64,000 nucleotides of DNA from Harmonia axyridis (taxonomy: Eukaryota > Arthropoda > Insecta > Coleoptera > Coccinellidae): positions 7,130,001 to 7,194,000 of the forward strand of contig NC_059508.1 in the NCBI RefSeq assembly GCF_914767665.1, in the 5' to 3' direction. Both the position numbers and the translations under genes were made by a program. Below, piece after piece: positions 1-11,643 of the stretch (the first letter of the stretch is position 1; each line of letters opens with the position of its first letter). The notes beneath the pieces are model-generated. The model was given only the letters and a program-made list of their open reading frames with translations. It searched no databases and was not told the origin of the DNA.

Positions 1-176
1 TATGTGCAAGTGGTCTTGCGATAGCTGAACTCATAGCTTTTACTACTCTCGTAGCAAGTGATCCAGTACAGTACTACTTTTATTCTTTTAGTTCGTAATT
101 GTCGAAAAAACTTCCTCCTCGCTAACTGGATAGAAAAAAAAGTTCCGTTTGACACCATCTTAGATGTGCAAGACAA

Positions 177-432
177 TATTGTTCAATTTGTAAAAACACC
201 GACGTTTCGAAACAGTTCGGCTAAAAAATAAATAAATATATAAGGCATACAATATGACATAATATGATAACACATTACCTAGTTACGACAAACAATCTTG
301 TAGGCTTATTAAAATCATTAAGACAATTTTCAAGGAATCGAAATTCTTTCACACCGCAGATAATCAACATCAACATCCATTAAGTTATTTCCAATCTGAC
401 AATGACATAAACATACAATTACAATAAAAATA
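177..432. repeat. PLE-A left inverted repeat arm
   Basis: This arm pairs as reverse complement with 1478-1749. Matching landmarks are the GTTCAATTTGTAA block near 181, the block around GACGTTTCGAAACAG near 201-217, and the CATTAAGTTATTTCC block near 377. The left arm lacks about 20 bp present in the right arm next to the GTTTCGAAAC block, so the two are not simple copies. Confidence 0.85.
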
Positions 433-454
433 TAGATCTCTGTCTTGTCTCCTG

Positions 455-1440
455 TTGTTTTTTCCTATCCTCTATCTCTTTCTTCCTCATTATATCTGTA
501 ATGAACTCATAAGTCACTTCCCATATTTCTTTGTTCTCAAGCATCTCGTCCACCACGAATATCAAAGCGAACACATTTTGAATGTTTTCAACCCTTACCA
601 TCATAAAATACAGTTTCCACTTGAAGTAGCGAAAAATAATAGTTTACCTTTTTTGGATTCGTTGATAATTAGAGAAAACTCTGGTATTATTACAGATTGG
701 TGCACCAAACCGATAAGTACTAATAGATGCATAAATTTTTACGGCAATCACAGCATGCAACAAAGAATTAATATAATGGAGAATTTGATGGAAATATCAT
801 TAGAGTTAAGTAACAAAAAATTTCATACGAAGAACCTAAATCGGATTAGAGACATTTTGAAGCAGAATAACTACCTATCCCTTATACTTAATAAACAGAA
901 CAATAAGTAAACACACTTCTAATGTTGGATATATAGTTGATGTTCCTTCCAAAGCAGTTGTTACTTCGTACTTCAAGTTTCCGTAATTACCTGGCCTTTC
1001 TCATGCAGTAGATTTAGTGTTGAGGGAATTAAATGTCAAGTGTGCTTTCTATAATTTACACACCACAAAAAAAATTTTCACCTATTCAAAACATTAAACT
1101 CCTCATAGCTTAGAATCGGGATTAGTATAGAAGATACCTTGCGCTGACTGTAACAAGTGTTATATTGGCCTAACAAAACTATATTTACGAGATAGAATAA
1201 AACAACATAAATATGATAGTAAGAGTGTTATAAATTTTAATAAAACAGCTTTAACTTTACATCAAATGACTATGGGCCATAAATTTGATTTTGATAATGT
1301 ACAGATTCTTGATAGGGAAGAGGTTGGTTATAAAAGAAATATAAGCGAAATGATTAATATAAAAGTAAATAACACAGTTAATCATAGAGAAGATGTACAA
1401 CACCTAAGCACGATTCATAACAATATAATTAGAAGATGAA
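455..1440 (+). pseudogene. Penelope-like RT thumb, linker and GIY-YIG endonuclease, decayed
   Basis: The open stretch 455-910 ends in a segment with the LPFLD and KPISTNRCINFYGNHS-type signature of the Penelope RT C-terminal region. After a stop, 915-1085 still reads in pieces as the linker (for example FP, PGLSHAVDLVLRELN). From about 1130 the translation CNKCYIGLTKLYLRDRI, followed by a late MGHKFDFDN and MINIK, matches the GIY-YIG nuclease fused to RT in this class, with the CxxC knuckle in front. Stops and frame changes separate the pieces, so no product is expected. The nuclease would nick target DNA during integration in an active element. Family assignment is confident, activity is excluded. 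Confidence 0.8.
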
Positions 1441-1477
1441 AGCTGGCTACGTCAATTAATAGTGTTCAGTCCATTTG

Positions 1478-1749
1478 ATATTTTTATCGTAATCGTATGT
1501 TTATGCCATTGTCATATTGGAAATAACTTGATGGATGTTGATGTTGATTATCTGCGGTGTGAAAGAATTTCGATTCCTTGACAATTGTCTTAATGATTTT
1601 GATAAGCGTAAAAGGTTGTTTGTCGTAACTAGGTAATGTGTCATCTTATTATATGTCATATTGTATGCCTTATATATTTATTCATTTTTCAGCCTTGAAA
1701 AAGAAACGAACTGTTTCGAAACGTCGGCGTTGTTACAAATTGAACAATA
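1478..1749. repeat. PLE-A right inverted repeat arm
   Basis: Reverse-complement partner of 177-432. It holds the hammerhead-like segment at 1690-1729 in a fuller form than the left arm. Confidence 0.85.
1690..1729 (+). ncRNA. Degenerate hammerhead ribozyme-like segment in PLE-A
   Basis: A perfect 5-bp helix (GAAAC at 1703-1707 with GTTTC at 1713-1717, loop GAACT) is followed directly by GAAAC and GTCGG. It is preceded by CTTGAAAA where a hammerhead has CUGANGA. Hammerhead motifs are known in Penelope-like terminal repeats. The first core box is imperfect here, so this is probably a decayed ribozyme. Confidence 0.35.
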
Positions 1750-2589
1750 GAATAAAATTGTGTCCAATATTCCCAATATTTTCTTATTTATGATATAAAT
1801 TAATTCCAAAAAATCTAAGAACAGACGATGTGTTTATCGTTGAAGATAATGAACAGATGACGCGCGATAAGATAACCGTGTTATGAATTTTCAATAACTA
1901 CCCAATTAATGAATGACAACCAAATCACGAATTCAATCAGATGAACGGAAATGACAATTAGACTGAATTTAGGGTGAACAAAAGATCTGCATGGTCGCAG
2001 TTCCCGGAAGGCTCACCGAAGCAAAACGACCCCAGTTCAAATAATAATAGGGGGTTTTAAGATCAATTTTCCCGGGTTTCGGCACCAATAATTTTCCGCA
2101 AAAAGGAGTTTGCGTTCAATCTTATCCCAACGGGCTGCAGAAGAAACCTAGGCGAATCACCGCTAAGCTGGTTCCAAAAAGGAGGTGCCAAGGGAGGGAA
2201 TTCAGGGGAATTTACCTCCCTTAAGTAGGTACCTTTGGCTTCACCTGGTTGATGACAAATTCAGGGCAATTCACGAAAAGTTGTTCAATAGTATTTTTTT
2301 CACTAACACTAGTAGATGACGATGCAGAAGATAGATAAATTAAAATTAATAATGATGATTTATCAGAAGATTAATTGATTTGTTTATTTTGAAACTTTTC
2401 TATATTTATAAGCACGAACGATCGATATGAATCTGCTCTAATTCTCTTCGCTGACAGGCGATACGAAATCAGATTATCATTCTACTGGGGTCGGTCGAGA
2501 AGAAATACCACCGCAGAAACTAGATAGTTTACGACTGAACACACTGAGCGAACAAAGGCAAATCATGAGTTATCATTAATTATGTTCTC
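1750..2589. other. No gene recognised; GC-richer patch 1960-2270
   Basis: The stretch has no long reading frame and no repeat partner found in the window. The part from about 1960 to 2270 is clearly richer in G and C than its surroundings, which often marks a retroelement UTR or LTR, but I found no second copy and no termini to support that. Confidence 0.4.
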
Positions 2590-4480
2590 GTTGAATCGCT
2601 GTTGTACTCCTGGTATTATGTCATTGCCAATACTGGTATTGTCACCAAGCATATAGTCTGAAGTTGGTCGTAGAACTGGTCCCACTCAAGCTCTGGTTTG
2701 TTATCCTCTGGTGCATATACTGATAATATGTTGATCATCTGATTATGTACCTTCATTTCAACGGTTACTATGCGGGATGATATGTACTGACATTGTTCTA
2801 TAGAGTGTTTATACTTGATTTGGATTGCTATGGCTATTTCCTAATTGGCTCCCTCATGTTTCTCCACTCCACTATACAGGGTGATTCACCGGGATGGCCT
2901 ATTAGACGTTAATGGAAAACTATCCATTATTTTTAGCCGAAAATCTGCATATTGGTGTTCGAGACAATGATCTTTCTCCCTAAAATATTTTCAGATCTCT
3001 AGAACTTCCGCTTATACCGGAAACAGACTGCTACTTCCTTATTTCTAATGGCACACCCAGTATATTATTGCATCATTAGATAGCTTTTTTTATGGCAATT
3101 TCGGCAATATCCCATACCTTGGGTAAAAACTCAACGGTTCATGAGTTATTGGGATTCTTATGAAAAAAATGCTGGAGATGAGGACTCATTTTTTTTTTTA
3201 ATATTTCAGCAGAAACAGCTTTTTTCGAGAAAATATTTCTCCTTTTCGATTCTGCAAATACGTAGTATTATATGACTGTTTGCGGTTTGAACCAAAAATG
3301 TACAGGGTGTTCATAAGAAGATCATGAACTTGGACAACACAAATTCATCAAAGCTCAAGATTTTCAAATTAGAACCTATATTTCTAGTTCTTTCAGTCGA
3401 TTCTACGAACAAAAATAGTGGTGGTTACTGTGTGAATAACTGTCTGTGACTTCCGGAAAACACGAAAAGAAACTAAAATCCGATGTGTGGATAACTAAAT
3501 TTTACATTTCATAAATTTTAATTTATTTTTCGTTGGTATTGTTGAGAAATCCGTAAACCAGTACAATTTTCAATTACGAATAATTCATTACAATTCTTGG
3601 TATGTCAAATTTAGTTTTGGAAACATCGAATTTTAGTTTCTTTTTGTGTTTTTCGGAAGTCACAGACCACTCAACACAGTTATAAATAGCGGTTTTTTCT
3701 CATTCAAATTTCTTCCTCGATAACTCTCTAATTCATTTTAGGTAAAGGATTTGCTCAAGTAACCCCCACTATTTTCGTACGAAGAATCGACTCAAAAAAT
3801 AAAAAATATAGGTTCTAATTTGAAAATCTTGAGTTTTGATGAATTTGTGTTGTCCAAGTTCATGATCTTCTTATGAACACCCTGTACATTTTTGATTCAA
3901 ACCGACAGTCTTATAATACTACGCATTTGCAGAATCGAAAAAGGAAAATATTTTCTCGAAAAAAGCTTTTTCTGCTGAAATATTCAAAAAAATTTGAGTC
4001 CTCATATCCACCATTGTTTTTTATATGAATCCCAATAACTCATGAACCGTTGAGTTTTTACCTAAGATATGGCATATTGACGAAATTGGCATCAAAAAAG
4101 CTATCTAATGATGCAATAATATACTGGGTGTGTCATTTGAATTAAGGAAGTAGCAGCCTGTTTTCGGTATAACCGGAAGTTGTAGAGATCTGAGAATATT
4201 TTAGGGTGAAAGATCATTGTCTCAAATCCCAATATGCAAATTTTTAGCCCAAAATTAGGATTGGTTTTCTATAAACGTCTAATAGGCCATCCCGGTGGAT
4301 CACCCTGTATACTACCATATAATCACCTTTTCCTTTTTTTTTTGTTTCCTGGATAGCGCAGATGTCAATCTTGTGGTCTATCAATTCCTTCAAAGGTTTC
4401 TATCCTTTGTTATTGAATGATCTTATTTTCCATGTAGCAAACTGCAATACATTTTTTTTTCCATCTCTTATTCCTTTTTC
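2590..4480 (-). pseudogene. LINE apurinic-type endonuclease fragment, split by palindromic insert
   Basis: Reading the minus strand from about 4442, the translation shows FATWKIRSFNNKG, a stop, then LKELIDHKIDICAIQETKKKG, the start of a LINE endonuclease (EEP) domain. The reading breaks at 4310 and resumes below 2875 with MINILSVYAPEDNKPELEWD, also typical of this domain. The 2875-4309 palindrome therefore landed inside a LINE. Stops interrupt both halves and no RT follows, so it is a relic. The 4443-4700 segment upstream may be its 5' region. Confidence 0.7.
2875..4309. mobile_element. 1.43-kb near-perfect palindromic fold-back element
   Basis: The two halves are reverse complements over nearly the whole length, centred near 3550. 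The ends read TACAGGGTGATTCACC and GGTGGATCACCCTGTA, flanked by TA on both sides, compatible with a TA target duplication. A second pair of TACAGGGTGTTCAT-type ends lies inside at 3301 and 3886, so an outer and an inner fold-back are concentric. There is no coding capacity. It interrupts a LINE endonuclease relic. Confidence 0.85.
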
Positions 4481-4486
4481 TCGGGT

Positions 4487-5130
4487 GTGCCGTCATCTTT
4501 GAATCAGTCTGGTTCTGAGGCATGGTTTTGGTTCTATGAGCGTTCTTCAGTTTTCACCTCAGGTAGGTTGCTAGGCTGGCATGAGAACCCTCCTCCTCTA
4601 TACGGGCTTGGGAGCGGCAACGTCACCACTGGGTTACTCAATCCACCCAGCGGCTTCGAAAGCGGAGTTAAGTTATAGTTTTATAGTTAATTTTATAGTT
4701 GTAGAAAATTTTGAGTGTTTGATTTCTAGGATGCCTTTTTCTTGTTTATGAGATGATTGTTTATTTGTACCCTCTAATTAGGTACTCTTCTGTGGAATAA
4801 AATATTTATTATCATTATACCGACTTCAGCCTATAGGCGTAGAAAAGAAAACTCTCCTCGCCGTCAGCTTTCTCAGCTCAGTCGTGTCCGGTCCTTGTGG
4901 TCCCCCTGGTTTTAGTCAAACTTCTGGTCCTCTTACACGCGATCCTTGTACCTGTCTGTCGCCTCCTAGGAATTTTCTCACCGTCATTGTAGTACCAGAA
5001 AGAACAGCTTTTTGATATCCTCCCGTGATATGTGGGATTGTTTCATTCGTTGGACATCCATAACGGCATCGATCGTCAGTAGTAGTTCGATCTTTTATGA
5101 TATGCTTGAATTAATTAATCGTTGAGATCA
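4487..5130. other. Unassigned retroelement-like sequence
   Basis: 4487-4680 is GC-richer and has a short open frame, but no domain is recognisable. Around 4795 the sequence GGAATAAAATATTTATTATC resembles the A/T-rich 3' tail of a LINE on the plus strand. 4860-5090 is again GC-richer and lies just beyond the 3' end of the next minus-strand LINE. None of this is enough to name an element. Confidence 0.3.
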
Positions 5131-5146
5131 CTTGATCTCTGAATTC

Positions 5147-7340
5147 TTATATTTGCTGTGAGTAAATGACTATACTTGAAATGAGTGGTTGATAAATTTC
5201 TTTTTCATATCTACTTAACCTATGTATAGGCAGTGAATATAAATTGACATTACGGGTACTGTACGAATGACTTGATGCAGATCTTGAAAATTTTTGTTTA
5301 TACTTAAACATAAAAACTAGACACTCATATATATAAATAGCATATACTGTTAATAAACAATTACTTCTAAAAATTCCTCTACATGCTTCCCTTGAATTTA
5401 TATTGTAAATTATACGCAAAACCTGCTTCTGAACAACAAATATCTTATCTACATCATGATTTCTTCCACCACCCCAAAACAATATACCGAATCTAAGTTT
5501 TCCTACAAAACAAGAAAAATATACAGCTTTCAACGACTTCAAGGACAAATATTTTTTTGATGTTCTTATGCTATAATTCACGCTATTTAGTTTTTTCCTG
5601 AGTTCATCAATATGTGATTCCCAATTCAAATGTCTATCAACTATCACACCCAAAAATTTGGTGCTATTTTGAATATCTTCTTCCTGATCATTGATACTGA
5701 TTTTCCTTTGGTCCATATTCTTGTTGATACTGAATAATATGTATTTTGTTTTATTCGTGTTGATTACAAGTTTATTCTGCTGCATCCAGGTAAGTACTTT
5801 ATTCAGAGCATCTGTTGCATTTATTTTTAACTCATTGAAATTTTTTGCAGTTATCAATATATTAGTGTCATCAGCATAATTCACTATTCTACTACCATCC
5901 AGTACATTGCAAAAGTCGTTGATGAAAATGCAAAACAGCAGAGGACCCAATATACTGCCCTGAGGAATTCCTAGTAAAACCTGGCCCACTTTCGACCTCA
6001 CAATAGAGCCATCATTCCTGATAATAACTTGTTGCGACCGATTATCAAGATAAGAAGCTATCCATCTATTTTCCATTCCTTTAATTCCGTAACGGTCTAA
6101 TTTCTTTAGTAAAAATTCATGATTGATACAATCATAGGCTTTTGAAAGGTCCAAAAACATTCCAAGAGCCATTTCATGATTTTCATGTGCATTCAATACA
6201 TTATTTATATATTCAAATATAGCAGTTTCTATATTCCGTCCTTTTATAAAACCATGTTGATTTTCACTGAACATATTGTTTTCCACAAAAAAATCCATAA
6301 GCCTATTATAAACTATCTTTTCGAAGATTTTTGAGAATGTTGTCAACATACTAATAGGTCTGAAATTTTCATTTGACTTTGTATCCCCTTGTTTATGCAA
6401 AGGTGTTACCACTGATAACTTCAAAAGGTCAGGGAAAATTCAGTGCTGAAGGGAACTATTAATTATCAACATTAATGGTTTAGTGATTGGTTTGATGACC
6501 TGCTTCATAAGAAATGGTGACATCTCATCATATCCTGAACTCTTCTTATTTTTGAAAGATTTAACAATTTCTTCGATTTCCTGTTCAGTTGTCATTTTAA
6601 AATTTAAATTAACCTCATGATTTGGTATGTTTAGGAAAGATATTGGAATTTTCACTTGATTTCCAATTAAATTCGTAGCTGAATTAATGAAATATTCATT
6701 CAAACTATCAGCTTTTTCCATTAAATTATCACTTAAAGGGATCACATCTCTTTTTGACTTTCCCAAGCGGTTAGTCACTTCCCCAACAATCTTCCAAGTG
6801 ATTTTTGAAATATTGTCCGATTCCATTATATCTTGTTCGTATTTTTTTTTCTTTCATGAATGAGCAGTTTTTCTAAATTTATTTTTTCCCTATTATATTC
6901 TTCTCGATATTCCTTATCGTAGTGTGTTAATATTGAAAGTGAACTTAATTTTTTTTTACTCTTTTTTATTTCGTGAGATGTTATTTTTTTATTTTTGTTA
7001 ACATTCCGTTTGACCTTTGTGACTGGAAATGCTTGATCAAACAAGGCATAAACGGTACTTGAGAAAAAACTCCAACATTCATTAACCTGGCCTTCTGAAA
7101 ATTGGGACAATTTTTGCCAGTTTTCAACACTAAGGAAATTCTCGAATTGTCGAACTCTCTCATCATTAAAACATCGAACATACTTCCAAGCATTCATTTC
7201 ATCAGGAATCATAAAATGTATTATTAACTCAGTGGATCTGTGATCAGAAATGTTAGAATCGATAGTTTTTGAAGAATATTCTTTGAAAGATGTGAAGAAG
7301 TTATCCAAACATGACTTTTTTCCATTGTAATGAGTTCTAG
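5147..7340 (-). pseudogene. CR1/Jockey-type LINE: endonuclease end, linker and reverse transcriptase
   Basis: Three blocks lie in order on the minus strand. 7340-6826 starts with the endonuclease C-terminus (ISDHRST) and a linker. 6826-6440 continues the linker into the RT fingers (FKNKKSSGYDEMSPFLMK). 6439-5147 is the RT core with FRPISMLTTFSKIFEK, FLDLSKAYDCINHE (motif A), GIPQGSILGPLLF (motif B) and NYADDT (motif C), then thumb. Two small lesions break it: an in-frame TGA at 6440-6442 and a frame change in the poly-A/T run near 6845. Catalytic residues are all present. Upstream sequence is cut by the mariner at 7379. The clade call rests on motif spelling only. Confidence 0.85.
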
Positions 7341-7378
7341 TATATCCCCTGATTCCCAGTTCAGTATATTTTTATGTA

Positions 7379-8664
7379 TAAGGTGTGTGAATAAGTCTTT
7401 CCCGTTTTTTTTCAAATTTTGAGCCTTTATTGTGAAAAAATGGTTACAAATGAATTATTGAAAGTATTGGCCATCGCTAGCTACAACTTTTCCCCATCTT
7501 TCTGGCATCATACGAATCCCGTTGCGAAAAAATTCGACCGGTTTGGCCTCTATCCAGTCATCCACCCATTTTTTGGCTTCCTCGTAGGAATGGAAGTGCT
7601 GGTCAGCCAGGCCATGCGTCATCGATCTGAAGAGATGGTAATCAGACGGAGCAATGTCTGGACTATACGGCGGGTGGGGTAGGACTTCCCATTTGAGCGT
7701 TTTTAAGTATGTTTTCACCGGCTGTGCAACATGTGGGCGAGCATTGTCATGTTGCAAAATAACTTTGTCGTGCCTGTCGGAGTATTGTGGCCGTTTTTCT
7801 CGCAGTGCGCGGCTCAAACGCATCAATTGTCGTCGATAGACCTCGCCTGTGATCCTTTCATTCGGTTTCAGAAGCTCATAGTAAACCACACCTAGCTGGT
7901 CCCACCATATACAGAGCATGAGCTTGGCGCCATGAATATTTGGCTTGGCCGTCGATGATGATGCATGGCCGGGTAGTCCCCATGATTTTCTTCGCTTCTG
8001 ATTATCGTAACGGATCCACTTTTCATCGCCAGTCATGATACGATGCAGAAAACCCTTTCTTTTATGTCGCTGAAGCAGCTGTTCGCAGGTGAAAAAACGC
8101 CGTTCGACGTCTCTCAGCTTCAGTTCGTACGGCACCCAATTTCCTTGCTTTTGGATCATTCCCATGGCTTTCAAACGCTTGGAAATGGTTGTTCGGTCAA
8201 CTCCCAATGCTTCAGCAAGTTCTTCTTGCGTTTGACACGAATCTTCATCAAGCAAAGTCGCCAATTCTTGATCTTCAAAGATTTGCGGCCGCCCGGAAAG
8301 CTCCTTGTCTTCCACGTCGAAATCGCCACTTTTGAAGCGTCGAAACCATCCGCGAACACTTGAATCATCGACACAACCTTCTCCATGAGCTTCCTGAAGC
8401 AACCGATGCGCCTCGGCAGCAGATTTCTTCAAATTGAACCAATAAAGTGAAACTTCCCGCAAATGACGTCGACTCGGCTCAAATTTCGACATTTTCACGA
8501 TTTCAAAAATTTATGATGCGAAAAAATTTCAACTAATGTGTTAGTGTGGAATTGTTGACAGATGAATAAGCTTTGATTATGACATATGTAACCATTAAAT
8601 ACTCGCACAGTATTGGTGGCGCCATCTCTTACAAAAAACGGGAAAGACTTATTCACACACCTGA
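7379..8664 (-). mobile_element. mariner element, mauritiana-type, apparently intact
   Basis: The length is 1286 bp between TA dinucleotides at 7377-7378 and 8665-8666. The inverted ends are TMAGGTGTGTGAATAAG followed by TCTTTCCCG, matching at both sides except near the outermost bases. It encodes one uninterrupted transposase. It was inserted into the LINE at 5.1-7.4 kb. Full length, clean reading frame and well-kept ends point to a recent arrival. Confidence 0.92.
7455..8498 (-). CDS. mariner transposase, full length
   Basis: The product has 347 residues, as expected for mariner (about 345). Residues 1-110 are two helix-turn-helix regions that bind the terminal repeats. The catalytic domain shows TGDEKW (Asp158), LQHDNARPH (Asp251) and YSPDIAPSDYHLF (Asp286). 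The last two are separated by 34 residues, which gives the mariner D,D34D signature. The linker motif WVPYEL is a close variant of the family WVPHEL. There are no stops or frameshifts. It performs cut-and-paste transposition at TA sites in the nucleus. A second Met lies at residue 3; the first was kept because it matches the usual length. Wording of the motifs is closest to the mauritiana subfamily. Confidence 0.95.
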   Translation of the reverse strand: MKMSKFEPSRRHLREVSLYWFNLKKSAAEAHRLLQEAHGEGCVDDSSVRGWFRRFKSGDFDVEDKELSGRPQIFEDQELATLLDEDSCQTQEELAEALGVDRTTISKRLKAMGMIQKQGNWVPYELKLRDVERRFFTCEQLLQRHKRKGFLHRIMTGDEKWIRYDNQKRRKSWGLPGHASSSTAKPNIHGAKLMLCIWWDQLGVVYYELLKPNERITGEVYRRQLMRLSRALREKRPQYSDRHDKVILQHDNARPHVAQPVKTYLKTLKWEVLPHPPYSPDIAPSDYHLFRSMTHGLADQHFHSYEEAKKWVDDWIEAKPVEFFRNGIRMMPERWGKVVASDGQYFQ

Positions 8665-8666
8665 TA

Positions 8667-10350
8667 TTATTAACACATCTCAAAATATCACATAACTTAC
8701 TTCAATATGGTACCGCTATGACAATTTTTAGCGTCAGAAACTAAATGTATTGTGAAACGGTATATTAACAAATTATCTAGTATGGCCTTTATTGAGTTGG
8801 TTAGCTACAATTAACATAAAAAGAAAAATAAAATTCATATTATCTGCTAATTCAATCACAGGGTGGATTTCAGATGAATTATTCACTCCCCTTCTAACAC
8901 TCAAACCCTAATATTTAAATATTAAAATGAAATATGTCTCACTATGACGAAATTTTGTCCACAAAATTTCATATTTTCATTTATTATTGATTAGTCTCAA
9001 ACATGAAAAATGAGCAAATAGGTCTCCAATTCATCGTTGTGACTTGGGCATATTCTAATTACAACTAAAATGTATCACTCGCAATAATTATAATGTGTAA
9101 ACCAATTCTTCGAAAATATAATTTGGAATGAGTATATTTCAATTTTCATAATGAGTAAATGATATCTTCGAAGTCGCAATATCGTATGTTCAAACAAAAT
9201 GTAGCAGTATTCTTGAATCAATAAATTTATTCCTTCATTTTGAATACATCATTTACTTGTATGGAGTATTATATATTTCTATGAAGTATATGTATTCGGT
9301 ATTCTATTTATTCATTCCAAGTATACCAAATTTCTTACTTTACTTTTTCCGATTCAATATATACTTGGATCAAGTTCAATATTTCAAGAATATCCTATTT
9401 CTTGATTTGAGAATACATTTTTTTCCGTGTATGACTCTCGTCATGTTCAAGTTGAGGTTTCTTTTTGAAATTCTTCTATCTCCTGTCCATTCGAAAGAGC
9501 GATCGGTTCATCTTGAATTCTTCCTCGCACTACGTTGATAGTACGATACTTGTCCAGTCCGAATTTCATCCCCACGTTTCTCGAAAAAAATTCAACTAGT
9601 TTGACCATAATTTGTTTCATTTAATCAATTAATTTGATTTTATTATTATCATTATTATTTGTACTTATGCAGAAATCAATGAATTATTTATTTTTTGTGA
9701 TATTGTTAATATTTTCAATATTTTAAAAGTTTCAATATGTTTATGTTTATTCTCAATTGTAAATTTCTTCTTTCTTTTTTGGTGAATCCTTGTAATTGAG
9801 TTATTCCTGTTAGAATGCCAATTTATGTTGAATGAAATAATCATTGGAGTAGTTGAATATGATTGATTTATCTTTCAATGTACAATGGTCTTATTTCAGA
9901 GTTCGAAGTTGATTACAAAGCAAATTTTAATCATTTTATAATTGGAAATGTAATACTGAATATTATGTGGTGAGCATATTGTCCTCTCGAATTGACTTCA
10001 ATATTGTTCTTATTAAATGGAAACAATATTATCATAGAATGGGAGGAGAATGATAGCTTGCATAAAACGAGACATATTTATCGTGGGTCGGCGAAACTCG
10101 CGCATTCGCCATTTTGCGTCGCGTCCCTCGAAGTTTGCAATATGATTATAAAAATCAAGGGATCACCGACAGAATATGAATAGAATAAAATGCGACTCTT
10201 ATGAAAACACTTTCTCTGATATTATAGTCTTCTCCGAATGTAAATATGACGACAATCTCCTCAAGAACAAACTATCTACAATATTAGAAATCTATATTTA
10301 TTTTTCCTGCCGAACGTTGTGCATATTTGGTTTGAAAACTATTTTTATAT
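8667..10350. other. No gene recognised
   Basis: AT-rich sequence without a credible reading frame. The first 100 bp may belong to the LINE interrupted by the mariner, since on the minus strand that LINE should continue here, but the translation is not convincing. Confidence 0.4.
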
Positions 10351-10356
10351 TCATTG

Positions 10357-10357
<1 letters not shown>

Positions 10358-10424
<67 letters not shown>
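10358..10424. repeat. (TA)n microsatellite
   Basis: An uninterrupted run of about 33 TA dinucleotides. The poly-Ile/Tyr frame through it is an artefact of the repeat. Confidence 0.98.
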
Positions 10425-10426
<2 letters not shown>

Positions 10427-10800
10427 AGGAATGAACAATCTTTGAAATCTTCCAAAGCCTTCAGTATTTGAATCCCACTGGAATAACCCACCGTCTCGTT
10501 GTGTGTAAGTCCATCAAGAAGATAAGCCTTCTTCTGTGAGGTTTTTATAGAACACTTATTATGTTATAATTGATTACATCAAGCAGAGTAAGGATTAACA
10601 CTGATGAAATCAAGCCATGATCTACCAATGCGTTTGATTGTTCCTCGAGATTATTCATATTCGAATTCGAACTATCAACTTAGATTTGTTGTACTCTCAT
10701 TTATTCGCACTAATTTATATATTTTATTGAGAGCTCTATCATTTTAATAGTCGTAAGAATGAATGCTCGGTCTGAAGCCAGTTATTTCTTATTTTTAGGA

Positions 10801-10850
10801 AAGAAACGACGAATTTCGTTGCATTTCAACATCTTCGGATGTTTTCGAAC
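10801..10850 (-). ncRNA. Hammerhead ribozyme-like segment, isolated
   Basis: On the minus strand the order is ATCCGAAGA, a short helix GTTG-AAATG-CAAC, then GAAATTCGTCG. This follows the hammerhead order CUGANGA, stem II, GAAA, with one changed base in the first box. Penelope-like repeats carry such motifs, but I see no Penelope coding sequence nearby, so it could be a solo terminal repeat or chance. Confidence 0.25.
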
Positions 10851-11035
10851 AACTAACTCAAAATTTATTTGTATTTTTTTTTACTTTGAATGAAGGCATC
10901 AACTGCTATGGTCATTAACCTGAGTTAAAGTTAAATATACACAAAGGAAAAGAGTTCTTAAACACTACAGGCACTCAACAATTATAGGATTCGAAAAAAA
11001 GCCCACTAACTGGGACAGAGAAACAAATAAATGAG

Positions 11036-11195
11036 TATATAAATAAGTTATCTATGAGTATATAGATATATAACTATGTAAATAAATGAATATATAAATA
11101 TGTAAAAAAAAATGTGAATAGCTAAATATATAAAAATGTGAAAAAAGTGTAAATAAATAAGTAAAATAATAAATAAATAAATAAATTTATTATAT
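11036..11195. repeat. Low-complexity A/T repeat ending in (AAAT)n
   Basis: Imperfect ATAAATAAG and TATATAAATATG words, finishing in a purer run of AAAT units near 11165-11190. Probably microsatellite-like. Confidence 0.7.
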
Positions 11196-11643
11196 TCAAA
11201 GTTGGTTTATTGAGTACAAAACCGTTTTCGGTGAAACTACCTTATTGAATAATGGCCTAGAAATCCAAAAATTTATTTACAAACTCTTCGGTGAGATGAA
11301 CTTGAAAATAAACTTTCATGTTCTTCTTATGAAACAATTTTCCGTTTCAACATGATAGATAAGGTAAATATATCCATTTTTAGTTTTGTGTGCAAATTTT
11401 CAACATTTCACCTGAAATAATAATGATTCTTAATTTTTTCATGAAATATTGTGTTTCTAATCGAAAAAACTTATCTACCTACTATTTGTCGAATGAATTG
11501 TTTTTTTTGACTAATTTTTCATATTGTATGTATTCTCATTGAAATATTCAGTTTTTCTCCTAATTTATGAAATTATCACGAATTATCCGAATCAGTTTTG
11601 CATTCCATTGAATGTAATCTGAATACAGCTCTGTGTAGATTGT

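Larger units (their letters stand above)
177..1749 (+). mobile_element. Penelope-like element with inverted terminal repeats (PLE-A)
   Basis: The ends 177-432 and 1478-1749 are imperfect inverted repeats of about 250-270 bp. Between them runs a decayed plus-strand coding region that reads as the C-terminal part of a Penelope-like polyprotein (RT thumb, linker, GIY-YIG endonuclease). Inverted or direct long terminal repeats are known for Penelope-like retroelements. The RT palm with the YxDD motif is absent, so the copy is 5' truncated or rearranged and cannot be active. No target-site duplication was established. Confidence 0.8.

Noticed and set aside
4487..4678. 63-codon plus-strand frame
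   Set aside because: Codon content reflects a GC-richer retroelement leader; no domain seen.
9257..9538. 93-codon plus-strand frame, hydrophobic
   Set aside because: Phe/Leu/Tyr-rich translation of T-rich DNA; no signal or family likeness.
10176..10445. 89-codon frame with a Tyr-Ile run
   Set aside because: Mostly the translation of the (TA)n microsatellite.
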